NCBI RefSeq assembly: GCF_015708085.1
Contig: NZ_JADNYM010000009.1
Location: 62,001-126,000, forward strand
Direction of reading: 5' to 3'
Source: Arthrobacter terrae
GTDB lineage: Bacteria; Actinomycetota; Actinomycetes; Actinomycetales; Micrococcaceae
Length of the DNA stretch: 64,000 nt
Part shown: positions 35,586-43,200 of the stretch, piece after piece
Layout of the letters: every line of letters begins with the position of its first letter
Position numbering within the stretch: position 1 is the first letter of the stretch
Translations under genes and position numbers: made by a program
Notes under the pieces: model-generated
Databases searched by the model: none
Told to the model about the DNA's origin: nothing
The model's input: the letters and a program-made list of their open reading frames with translations, nothing else

Positions 35586-36566
35586 GTGAGCGAGAACCTC
35601 CTCACGCACTATCAGGTGCTCGGCATTGCGGCGACAGCGACGGAACGCGATATTAAGACCGCTTACCGCAAAGCTGCGCGGCTGGCGCACCCGGACCATG
35701 GTGGCGACGCGGCCGCATTCCTGCTGGTTACAGCCGCGTACGAGACGCTGATCAATCCACAACGCCGTGCCGCCTATGACCGTTCGTACGGGGCAGGTTC
35801 ACAGCGTCGGCCAGGCTGGTATCGGCACTCTTCGCCGGCCGGCGCCGGCCCGGCCGCCCCCGGCCCGACTGCCCCCGGGTCCTCAACGTCCTTCGCCATG
35901 GGCCGTTCGCAGCGGGTGCCGAAGGTTTCCGCCAGCGATCCGGCGGTCTATGTTCCCGCCTTTACCGATTTAGCGGCGGGAACGGCGCCGCTGCTGCCGC
36001 TGGCCCGGGCGGCTCAACAGGTCCACGGGGCGCCGCGTAAGCGCGGGGTGTTCGGTGCGCAGGCGCGCCTGGCGCGGGAGGCTAGAACCATTCAGCTCAC
36101 GATGGCACAGATTCTGCCGCAGATCCCGTCGGCGCGACTCGTCAACGGGCTTCTCTCCCCGGCGGACAAGGGCTATATCGACCATGTCCTGCTCGCCGGT
36201 TACCGCATGGTACTGATCGGCTCCATGTTGCTGCCGGAGGGCGCATACCGTTTCAACGGGAGTTCACTGTTGCACGGTGGCAAGGTCATCGAACCTCCCA
36301 GAATGCTTCCAGCCGTTCGGACAATGCAGCAGTTGTTTCCCGAATGCAATGTCACGGGCTGGATCTGCGTCCACAGTCCCGATGGCAGTCTGTACCAACC
36401 GGTGATCGACTACGCGCCGGGCGCAGAGCCGGACGGTGCCAACCTGGTTAACGCCGTCAATGGGTCGCGGCTGGTCCGCGAGGTCAAACATTTTCTCGCG
36501 GCCGGCCCGGCGCCGAACGTGGTGGATCTAGCCGTGCTTAGCCGGCTGCTTGGCGGCATGTACTAA
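35586..36566 (+). CDS. J-domain protein with NERD-like C-terminus
   Basis: A 326-residue protein starting at a GTG behind AAGGG. Residues ~6-66 are a J domain with the HPD motif at 35-37 (LAHPDHGG), expected to stimulate DnaK ATPase. A Pro/Gly/Ala-rich linker follows. The C-terminal ~190 residues (AQARLAREARTIQ ... SPADKGYIDHVLLAG) show the order of a nuclease-related (NERD) fold, but typical catalytic signatures are not obvious. Classical DnaJ zinc and substrate domains are absent. It is transcribed alone and convergent with the baeRF gene. The last codons plus stop are repeated in frame 18 bases later. Confidence 0.82.
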   Translation: MSENLLTHYQVLGIAATATERDIKTAYRKAARLAHPDHGGDAAAFLLVTAAYETLINPQRRAAYDRSYGAGSQRRPGWYRHSSPAGAGPAAPGPTAPGSSTSFAMGRSQRVPKVSASDPAVYVPAFTDLAAGTAPLLPLARAAQQVHGAPRKRGVFGAQARLAREARTIQLTMAQILPQIPSARLVNGLLSPADKGYIDHVLLAGYRMVLIGSMLLPEGAYRFNGSSLLHGGKVIEPPRMLPAVRTMQQLFPECNVTGWICVHSPDGSLYQPVIDYAPGAEPDGANLVNAVNGSRLVREVKHFLAAGPAPNVVDLAVLSRLLGGMY

Positions 36567-36584
36567 AGAAGCGGCATGTATTAA
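36553..36584 (+). repeat. 14-base repeat duplicating the J-domain gene stop
   Basis: GCGGCATGTACTAA (36553-36566) and GCGGCATGTATTAA (36571-36584) differ at one base. The 18-base offset places a second in-frame TAA after the first. Confidence 0.85.
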
Positions 36585-36588
36585 CAGG

Positions 36589-37734
36589 TTAGTAGCGGAA
36601 AACCGCAGCAATTTGGCTCCCGCCCGGAAGGTCGGCGTCCTCGACCGTATGGACCTGACCGCCACCTGCCAGAGTGCCGACTGCGGCGAGGTCCAGCTGC
36701 TCGCACGAGAGGTACTCAGCTGCCTGCCCGAGCTCGATGATGGCGGGGCTGTCAGCCGCCGCTCGTCCCCAGCAATGCGGATCCACGAAGAGTGTTTCCA
36801 CTCGTCCCGTGGCCGCTGCCGCGCCGATCTCCTCCGCGTCCGTCGAGGCGCGGCCGGTGCCCTGCAGCTGCGCGAGCCCTTCAATGGCGCGCCGCTTGAC
36901 CGTACTCAGATGCTCCGCAATGACAGGCCAGGCGGCCGCGTGGAGTTTCTCATCGGAGAGCTGGTCGGGATTTTGCCGTACGTCCCCGACGACATGCGGG
37001 TAGGTCCGCACCTCACGGTAGATGCCCAGCATCTTGTCCAGCCCGACAACGACCATGGGCAGATCCAGCTCGGCGAGAATGTCATGCAGGCCCTTTCCCA
37101 CCAGCTGCAGGAAGCGCCGGACCTCATCGGTTTTGAAATCATCATCGGTCCCGCCGTGGCCAAAGAATACGGCCGCGCCGGAGGGTCCCCCGGAGAGTGA
37201 GCGGGTCATCGTCTCCGCCCGTGGTTCGCGGGGCGCAGAAACATCGCGCAGGCTCACGGGAATTTCGCCGAGGTCCATGTTCGTCACCCGGTCGCGGGTC
37301 CCGTCCAGCAAGCGGATCTGCCGTTGACTGATGGTCAGCAAAAGGAATCCGCCGTCCCCGGAAATCACCGGCAGCAGCGGGCTGATGACAAAATGGTCGC
37401 CCACGGCCGCCAGCTCCGGCAGGCCGACAGGGACGCGGAATTCGCGGTGCCAGCCGGGCCGCAGAAAGACCGCCAGCCCCTCGCTCATGTACTGCCAGGC
37501 CCTGCCGTCCTCGTGCAGCGCCCAGGCCGGGGCGAGCAGCTCATCAATCTCAGCTTTGCGCAGACCCTTGTCCGTCAGCGCCGTGGCCACCCCAACGAGC
37601 AGGTTTTTCCACGCCAGCGGGTCCGCTTCCGTGCCGCTGCCGGAGCGGTGCGTAGGCATGAACAGCGACACATGAATGCCGCCCGTATCCTGCGCTCCGA
37701 GCTCCTCGAGTTGGGTTTTAGTCAAATGATCCAT
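36589..37734 (-). CDS. baeRF-family (archaeo-eukaryotic release factor-like) protein
   Basis: A 381-residue protein fitting the bacterial baeRF families related to eRF1 domain 2 and Dom34/Pelota. It has HVSLFMPTHRSG near the N-terminus, GLAVFLRPGWHREFRVPV, then FLLLTISQRQIRLLDG and LPMVVVGLDKMLGIYREVR. The C-terminus reads RVETLFVDPHCWGR ... GGQVHTVEDADLPGGSQIAA. Such proteins are proposed to act on stalled or hibernating ribosomes; the biochemistry is unproven. The start at 37734 follows GGAGG. The hpf gene elsewhere in the window is a thematic relative. Confidence 0.8.
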   Translation of the reverse strand: MDHLTKTQLEELGAQDTGGIHVSLFMPTHRSGSGTEADPLAWKNLLVGVATALTDKGLRKAEIDELLAPAWALHEDGRAWQYMSEGLAVFLRPGWHREFRVPVGLPELAAVGDHFVISPLLPVISGDGGFLLLTISQRQIRLLDGTRDRVTNMDLGEIPVSLRDVSAPREPRAETMTRSLSGGPSGAAVFFGHGGTDDDFKTDEVRRFLQLVGKGLHDILAELDLPMVVVGLDKMLGIYREVRTYPHVVGDVRQNPDQLSDEKLHAAAWPVIAEHLSTVKRRAIEGLAQLQGTGRASTDAEEIGAAAATGRVETLFVDPHCWGRAAADSPAIIELGQAAEYLSCEQLDLAAVGTLAGGGQVHTVEDADLPGGSQIAAVFRY

Positions 37735-37882
37735 GGTGTCCTCCGCATCGTTACTGCCCGGGACTGAACTCAACTAACGTCCCATGCTTTCGACCCTAGC
37801 GACGTCGCCCCGGCAAGTACAGAGTATGCCGCCTGACCGGTTGATGGTCCGCTGCCCAACCTCTCTTTCAGCCACGGGCCAC

Positions 37883-37888
37883 TAGGAT
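37883..37888 (+). promoter_or_regulatory. Possible leaderless -10 box (TAGGAT) of trmL
   Basis: TAGGAT, then six bases (GGAGGC), then the GTG at 37895. The six bases also look like a Shine-Dalgarno, so the leaderless reading is less certain here. Confidence 0.35.
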
Positions 37889-37894
37889 GGAGGC

Positions 37895-38362
37895 GTGTTT
37901 CGCATCCTTTTCTATACTCCTGAGATCCCCGGTAATACCGGCAACGCGATCCGGCTTGCCGCCATCACCGGCGCCGAGCTGCATCTGGTGGAACCACTGG
38001 GGTTTGATCTCGACGATTCAAAACTCCGCCGGGCAGGTCTGGATTATCACGATCTGGCCGTTCTCCATGTGCACCAAACCTTGCAGGACGCCTGGCAGGC
38101 ACTGGCGCCGGAACGTGTGTTCGCCTTTACCTCCGACGGCGAGAGCTCCTACGCACAGATCGAATACCGCAAAGGCGACGTGCTGATGTTCGGCCCGGAA
38201 TCCGTCGGGCTGCCCGAATCCGTCAAACACGACGTTCACGTCACGGCCAGGGTCAGGCTGCCCATGTTACCGAGTCTGCGGTCACTGAACCTCGCCAATT
38301 CGGCCTCCATCGCCGTCTATGAGGCATGGCGACAGCTCGATTTCGCCGGCGCGCAGCTTTGA
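37895..38362 (+). CDS. trmL: tRNA (cytidine(34)-2'-O)-methyltransferase TrmL
   Basis: A 155-residue SPOUT methyltransferase that 2'-O-methylates the wobble base of leucine tRNAs. The N-terminal FYTPEIPGNTGNAIRLAAIT and the SAM-binding trefoil-knot motifs LMFGPESVGLP and LRSLNLANSASIAVYEAWRQ are complete. It initiates at a GTG. It is followed 27 bases later by a class I methyltransferase gene on the same strand. Confidence 0.95.
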   Translation: MFRILFYTPEIPGNTGNAIRLAAITGAELHLVEPLGFDLDDSKLRRAGLDYHDLAVLHVHQTLQDAWQALAPERVFAFTSDGESSYAQIEYRKGDVLMFGPESVGLPESVKHDVHVTARVRLPMLPSLRSLNLANSASIAVYEAWRQLDFAGAQL

Positions 38363-38389
38363 AACCCGCCCCACTTTCGAGAGGTACTC

Positions 38390-39190
38390 ATGTCCGCACG
38401 TGATCCTGGTCTGGCCTTCACCGATGGCGCCCTGCAGTTCGAAACGTGGTCCGACCGGCTGTGGGACCCAATGGGGCTTGCGCTCGTGGATGCCGCTGCG
38501 CTGCAGTCCGGTGAGCGGGTCCTGGATGCCTGTTGCGGTACCGGTGCCGCCACGCTTCCCGCTGCGGCCGCCGTCGGCCCGGACGGCAGCGTTGACGCCG
38601 TCGACCTATCCACCGGTCTGCTGCGCCTGGCGGCAGCACGGGTGGGTGCGGCTAAACTCCTCAACACCACTCTCACCGAAGCGGACGTCACGCAATGGCG
38701 CGGACACCGGACCTTCGACGCCGTGCTGTGTTCCTACAGCATGTTCTTCTTCTCCGATATGGAAGACGGCGTGGAACACCTTGCGTCGATGCTTCGCCCC
38801 GGCGGCAGGTTCGTCACCAGCACGTGGCTCGCCGGCGCGCTGGAACCCTTCGCCGGACGGATCCTTGACGCCGCGGTCACCGAACGTCCGCGCCTGGCTG
38901 GGGTCCTTCCGCGTCCGAACCGAAACATGAACAAGGTTTCTTCCGCTGCCGCTCTGAGAGCGTGGCTGCAGGACCGTGGCCTCATGAATGTCACTGTGGC
39001 GGAACGCGAACTGTCCCTGACGGTGGATGACGAAATGGCGTGGACCCTGGTCATGGGCAGCGGCTGGCGGACGTACCTGCCCCGGGACCCCGAAGCCATA
39101 GAACGGGTACGGAAACTATTTGTCCGGTCGGTAGGTCCGCAGGTGGAGATGAATTCCGACTCGCTCGTGGGCGTGGGCTATCGCGCATAG
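38390..39190 (+). CDS. Class I SAM-dependent methyltransferase
   Basis: A 266-residue methyltransferase with the SAM-binding motif VLDACCGTGAATLPAA (motif I, residues ~45-60), VDAVDLSTGLL (motif II) and FDAVLCSYSMFFFSDMEDGV (motif IV/post). The fold suggests a ubiquinone/menaquinone-biosynthesis-like small-molecule enzyme, but the substrate cannot be identified. GAGAGG precedes the ATG. It may be co-transcribed with trmL. Confidence 0.85.
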   Translation: MSARDPGLAFTDGALQFETWSDRLWDPMGLALVDAAALQSGERVLDACCGTGAATLPAAAAVGPDGSVDAVDLSTGLLRLAAARVGAAKLLNTTLTEADVTQWRGHRTFDAVLCSYSMFFFSDMEDGVEHLASMLRPGGRFVTSTWLAGALEPFAGRILDAAVTERPRLAGVLPRPNRNMNKVSSAAALRAWLQDRGLMNVTVAERELSLTVDDEMAWTLVMGSGWRTYLPRDPEAIERVRKLFVRSVGPQVEMNSDSLVGVGYRA

Positions 39191-39417
39191 GGCGCTCCAG
39201 TCCAGCTGGCCCACCCATCCGTCCTGGCCCTGGCTCCGAATAGATAGTGGAACCACCAACCCGGGAAACCGGTCTACAGCGGAATAGAGGCGGGCAGATG
39301 TCGGCAGACCTTCGATGGCCCGCAGCACCGGCGCTGGCGGTAGGGCGCGGACACAGACCACGCAGGACCACCGGTTATCCAACGTCCCGGTACGTGGGGC
39401 CGTTATGCTTGGGCGTA

Positions 39418-40038
39418 ATGGATACCCCACAGACCGCACGACTGCCAGAGCCGCCCCGGCAGCTGCACGCATCCGGCGAGGCCGGTGATTCCGAGCGGGA
39501 CAACCTTGTCCGGCTGATTTCACTCACGGCCTCCGGTGATCAGAGCGCGTTTTCCCAGCTGTACCACCTCACCGCCAAGCGTGTTTACGGCATGGCCAGG
39601 CGCGTACTGATCGATCAGAATCTGGCCGAGGATACAACGCAGGAGGTCTACCTTCAGCTCTGGCAATCCGCGGCGAAATATGATCCGGCCGCCGGTAGCC
39701 CGCTGGGCTGGCTGATGACAATCGCCCATCGCCGCGCCGTCGACAAGGTGCGCTCCACGCAGAGTGCTACAGACCGTGAGGCCCGTTACGGCGCGACGAG
39801 CCAGGTGATTGAGCACGACGACGTTGTCGATACCGTCAGCGAGCGGCTCGACGCCGAAGCGGTGGTGAAGTGCCTGGCTACGCTCACCCCGACGCAACGG
39901 GAATCGGTGAATCTGGCCTATTACGGCGGCCTGACTTATCGGGAGGTCGCGGAGAAGCTGGGCGCCGCCGTACCGACCATCAAGTCCCGGATCCGGGATG
40001 GATTACTACGGTTGAAGAACTGTCTGGGAGTCAGCTGA
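39418..40038 (+). CDS. sigK: ECF sigma factor, SigK family
   Basis: A 206-residue ECF sigma factor with region 2 (SAFSQLYHLTAKRVYGMARRVL ... DTTQEVYLQLW) and region 4 (LTPTQRESVNLAYYGGLTYR ... VPTIKSRIRDGLLRLK). The preferred start is the ATG at 39418. TATGCT lies eight bases before it, a possible promoter element. SigK in actinobacteria directs redox- and envelope-related genes and is held inactive by RskA. The next gene, one base after the stop, is its anti-sigma factor. Confidence 0.9.
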   Translation: MDTPQTARLPEPPRQLHASGEAGDSERDNLVRLISLTASGDQSAFSQLYHLTAKRVYGMARRVLIDQNLAEDTTQEVYLQLWQSAAKYDPAAGSPLGWLMTIAHRRAVDKVRSTQSATDREARYGATSQVIEHDDVVDTVSERLDAEAVVKCLATLTPTQRESVNLAYYGGLTYREVAEKLGAAVPTIKSRIRDGLLRLKNCLGVS

Positions 40039-40039
40039 G

Positions 40040-40876
40040 GTGAATACCAAAGATATGCCGAGCAACCAGTTTGCAGATAACATCGCCCTTGATCTGGCTC
40101 AGGGCCGGCTCCTGGAGTTATCCGAGATCTACGCCGTGGATGCCCTCACCGACGCCGAGCGCACCGAAATCGACGCGTTCGTTGCGACCGGGCCGCCGGA
40201 GCAGCGGACAAGGTTCGAACAGCGTGTCCGGCAGACCCAGGAAACCCTCGCGAGTGCGTTCGCCATGGAGCAGGCCGATCCTCCCGCCTCCTTGTGGGAG
40301 AATATCCTGGCACAGCTTCCCAAGGTGTCGGACACTTCCAGCGCAGTGGCCCCTGTTGCGGTCGCCGCAGAAGCAGCGGATCCCGCCGATGAGTTATCGG
40401 TCCGGCGCGCACGTAAAGCGGGCCGGCCCGGGCTTTCAACGGGTCGCCGCTGGCTTATCGGAGCTGCTGCCGCGGCGGCAGTTATTGTTGGCGGCGTCGG
40501 CGTCGGCGCGAATATCATCAGTAGTCAGGACCCCGGGCACCAGATCCTCAACGCCGCTGATGTGCAGACCAAATCGGTTGACTTCCCGGGAGGCGGCAGC
40601 GCCACACTTGCCATCTCCGGATCGAAGGACGGCGCCGTTGTCACCATGGACGGGGTTTCTGCTCCGCCCCCGGGCAAGGTGTACCAAATGTGGCTGATCC
40701 CCAAGAACGGCTCGGCGCCGATCTCACAGGGAACCATGGATGCCGCGGCCCTGTCCAAATCTGCCACGATCACGGGGGTCGACGCCGCATCGGCCTTTGC
40801 TGTCACTGTTGAACCGGACGGCGGATCCCAAAAGCCCACGCTGCCTCCCCTGGCCGCGCTGCCGCTGAGCACTTAG
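40040..40876 (+). CDS. rskA: Anti-sigma-K factor RskA
   Basis: A 278-residue single-pass protein. The N-terminal cytoplasmic anti-sigma domain (residues ~15-90: LSEIYAVDALTDAERTEIDA ... PPASLWENILAQLP) is followed by a TM segment (LIGAAAAAAVIVGGVGVGAN, ~140-159). The extracytoplasmic RskA domain has KVYQMWLIPKNGSAPISQG. Release of SigK normally needs regulated proteolysis of RskA. The GTG start lies one base after the sigK stop, so the two are co-expressed. A convergent terminator hairpin follows. Confidence 0.92.
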   Translation: MNTKDMPSNQFADNIALDLAQGRLLELSEIYAVDALTDAERTEIDAFVATGPPEQRTRFEQRVRQTQETLASAFAMEQADPPASLWENILAQLPKVSDTSSAVAPVAVAAEAADPADELSVRRARKAGRPGLSTGRRWLIGAAAAAAVIVGGVGVGANIISSQDPGHQILNAADVQTKSVDFPGGGSATLAISGSKDGAVVTMDGVSAPPPGKVYQMWLIPKNGSAPISQGTMDAAALSKSATITGVDAASAFAVTVEPDGGSQKPTLPPLAALPLST

Positions 40877-40916
40877 GTCATCGGCCCAAACGTTGAACTC
40901 TGAACGGGCCCGAAGC

Positions 40917-40941
40917 ACGGGGACCAGTATGCGGTCCCCGT
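40917..40941. terminator. Hairpin between rskA and etfA
   Basis: ACGGGGACC (40917-40925) pairs with GGTCCCCGT (40933-40941) around a 7-base loop, in the 66-base gap between convergent genes. There is no clear U-tract. Confidence 0.6.
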
Positions 40942-40942
40942 C

Positions 40943-41908
40943 TCAGCCCCTGCGGCGTTTAATTTCCGCGGTAGCCTGCGGCAGCACGGTGAACAGGTCT
41001 CCGATGACACCGAAGTCCGCGATCTCAAAAATGGGAGATTCACCGTCGCGGTTCACCGCCACGATTACCTTGGACGTTTGCATTCCGGCCTTCTGCTGGA
41101 TGGCTCCGGATATCCCCGCTGAAATGTACAGCTGCGGCGATACCGTTTTGCCCGTCTGTCCGACCTGCGCCGAGTGCTCAATCCAGCCCGCATCCGTAGC
41201 AGCCCGGGATGCCCCCACGGCAGCACCGAGTGCGTCCGCCAGCTCCTCAACCGGACCAAAGTTTCCGTCCACGCCACGGCCCCCGGCTACGACGATGCGA
41301 GCCTCGCCCAGTTCCGGACGTCCGCTGGCGGGCTTGGCGCTGCGCTCGGTGATCTTCGCCGTCAGGCTCGCCGCACCGAAGCTCACACTCACGGCCTCCA
41401 CTACCGGTTCTGCAGGGTCCGCTGCTGTTTCGGCATGGACGCTGTTGGACTTCACTGTGATGATGGAAATCGCGGTCGTAGCCCGGCAGGTGACGGTGTA
41501 GGAACCCGCCAGCACGGATTTTTGTGCGCCCAGCCCGGCGTCCAGCCCCACGGCGTCACAGATCACGCCGGCGGACAACGCAATACCCAGGCGTGCGGCA
41601 ATTTCCTTGCCCTCAGCACTATTCTCCAACAGCACAGCGGCAGGTTGATGTTTTCCGGACACCTGCGCCAGGAAATCCGCCTTCGGCGCTGCGAGATAGT
41701 CAAACAGCTCGTGCTGCTCACTCTGGTAAATGCGTCCCACGCCAGCTGCGCCAAAGCCAGTCCGGGCAGCCGGAAAAAGCGGTCCGGCAAGGGCGACGAC
41801 GGGCTCCCCCACCGTCCTGGCCAGCGTCAGCAACTCCTGCGTGCGCGCGGAAAGCCCGGCGTCAGCGGCAGCGCCATGCCGGTCGACAAAAACGAGAACT
41901 GCGGACAT
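40943..41908 (-). CDS. etfA: Electron transfer flavoprotein alpha subunit
   Basis: A 321-residue ETF alpha subunit. The C-terminal FAD-binding signature is intact: RIVVAGGRGVDGNFGPVEEL and VGQTGKTVSPQLYISAGISG...QQKAGM. ETF passes electrons from acyl-CoA and other dehydrogenases to the quinone pool. The start at 41908 follows GGAAGGA. It lies 17 bases downstream of etfB. Confidence 0.96.
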   Translation of the reverse strand: MSAVLVFVDRHGAAADAGLSARTQELLTLARTVGEPVVALAGPLFPAARTGFGAAGVGRIYQSEQHELFDYLAAPKADFLAQVSGKHQPAAVLLENSAEGKEIAARLGIALSAGVICDAVGLDAGLGAQKSVLAGSYTVTCRATTAISIITVKSNSVHAETAADPAEPVVEAVSVSFGAASLTAKITERSAKPASGRPELGEARIVVAGGRGVDGNFGPVEELADALGAAVGASRAATDAGWIEHSAQVGQTGKTVSPQLYISAGISGAIQQKAGMQTSKVIVAVNRDGESPIFEIADFGVIGDLFTVLPQATAEIKRRRG

Positions 41909-41925
41909 ATTCTGGTCCTTCCGGC

Positions 41926-42771
41926 TTAGAGCAGTTTCTGGGCGGCAAGGAAGTCAACCAGCAGAACGCCGGCATTTCCTTCGTCCGCGATGATGGTGCC
42001 CGCGGTCCGCGCCGGCTGGGCCTGCGCGGAGTCGATGGCAGTCCAGGATCCGGCGCTTCCCACATGGGCCGGGTCCACGCCGATGTCGGCCAGGCTTAGC
42101 GTCGTCACCGTCTTCTTCTTCGCGGCCATAATTCCCTTGAAGTTCGGGTAGCGGGGCGAATTGATCTGGTCTGTCACGGAGACAACCGCGGGCAGCACAG
42201 CCTCGATGACCTCAGCCTCCGTATCGCCGTCCCGGCGGATGACCGCCTTCCGCGTGCCACCGCCGGCTTCCGAGTCCTCGGACGTGACCTCCAGGGAGGC
42301 GGCGAAGGTCAGCTGCGGCAGTTCCAGCCGTGCGGCAAGCTGGGCAGGGATCAGCGAGGTCTCCCCATCCGTGGAAGCCATCCCGGTGATAATCAGATCC
42401 ACCGGGCGCTCCGCCGGAGACAGGTGGCGTACCAGCGCCGCGAGCGCCAGGGATGTGGCCGCGGCATCGGATCCGGCCAACGCGTCGTCGCAGAGGTGAA
42501 CACCCTCGAACGCCCCGATCTGCAGGGCTTTCCTGACCGCCGCCACTGCACCGGCGGGGCCCATCGTGAGCGCGGTGACACTGTTGCCTGCCGCCGCTCC
42601 GCCACGTTCCTCCACCAGCGTCAAAGCTGCTTCAATGGCGTATTCGTCCAGTTCGGAGAGGATACTGTCCGTGCGTACGACCGTATTATCATTGGCACTC
42701 AATTGCCGATTCAGCTGCGCATCCGGTACATGTTTGACCAGGACCACTATGTTCAGCGTCGAAGTTTCCAC
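41926..42771 (-). CDS. etfB: Electron transfer flavoprotein beta subunit
   Basis: A 281-residue ETF beta subunit starting at a GTG (42771) after GAAGGGC. Features are the N-terminal VVLVKHVPDAQLNRQL, ELDEYAIEAALTLVEERGG and the AMP/loop region SLIPAQLAARLELPQLTF. The C-terminal part KGIMAAKKKTVTTLSLADIG is the family signature that contacts partner dehydrogenases. It forms an operon with etfA. Confidence 0.96.
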   Translation of the reverse strand: METSTLNIVVLVKHVPDAQLNRQLSANDNTVVRTDSILSELDEYAIEAALTLVEERGGAAAGNSVTALTMGPAGAVAAVRKALQIGAFEGVHLCDDALAGSDAAATSLALAALVRHLSPAERPVDLIITGMASTDGETSLIPAQLAARLELPQLTFAASLEVTSEDSEAGGGTRKAVIRRDGDTEAEVIEAVLPAVVSVTDQINSPRYPNFKGIMAAKKKTVTTLSLADIGVDPAHVGSAGSWTAIDSAQAQPARTAGTIIADEGNAGVLLVDFLAAQKLL

Positions 42772-42934
42772 TGCTGCCCTTCATCCTGCCGGTGTTATAG
42801 ATTCCTCCCCGAGCTTAGTGCGTCCACGCCGACGGCCGGTATTTTCCGCCTCCGTACACCGGCTGACCCGGCTCCGGAGATGAGGGCTTGGCCGCAGTCT
42901 TCGGCCGCGGCCGGCGGCATGGCGATCCGCTTAC

Positions 42935-43118
42935 GAGGAGGCCGGATACCCGGCTCTAACTGCGCTGCATATCGTTGCCGGCATGGTGATGCCCGACGAC
43001 GGCACCTGAGGTTTTGCGGGCCCCACCGGTGACGTGCTGGTCAACACCCTCTTTGAGACCGGACGTGCCGGGCTGCTGTGCGCGGCATACGCGTCGTCTT
43101 CCATTAGAGGGCGCTGAT
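42935..43118 (+). pseudogene. Possible gene remnant, perhaps of an ABC ATPase
   Basis: The 429-base gap 42772-43200 has no intact gene. One plus-strand frame reads TALHIVAGMVMPDDGT, a TGA at 43007, then GFAGPTGDVLVNTLFETGR. The first part resembles the segment after Walker A in ABC ATPases, but Walker A itself is not recognisable. No start or ribosome site is seen. This is tentative. Confidence 0.3.
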
Positions 43119-43131
43119 TATTCCCGGACAG

Positions 43132-43165
43132 AGGGACCGGGTCCGCTGCTGCGGTCCCGGTCCCT
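43132..43165. terminator. Strong GC hairpin downstream of htrA
   Basis: AGGGACCGGG (43132-43141) pairs perfectly with CCCGGTCCCT (43156-43165), and the inner CCGC/GCGG extends the stem past one T-T mismatch. It lies 36 bases after the htrA stop on the minus strand. No U-run is visible. Confidence 0.65.
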
Positions 43166-43200
43166 GCTCTCGTGCCCTCTGGCTCTGGTTCTGCCGGCCG

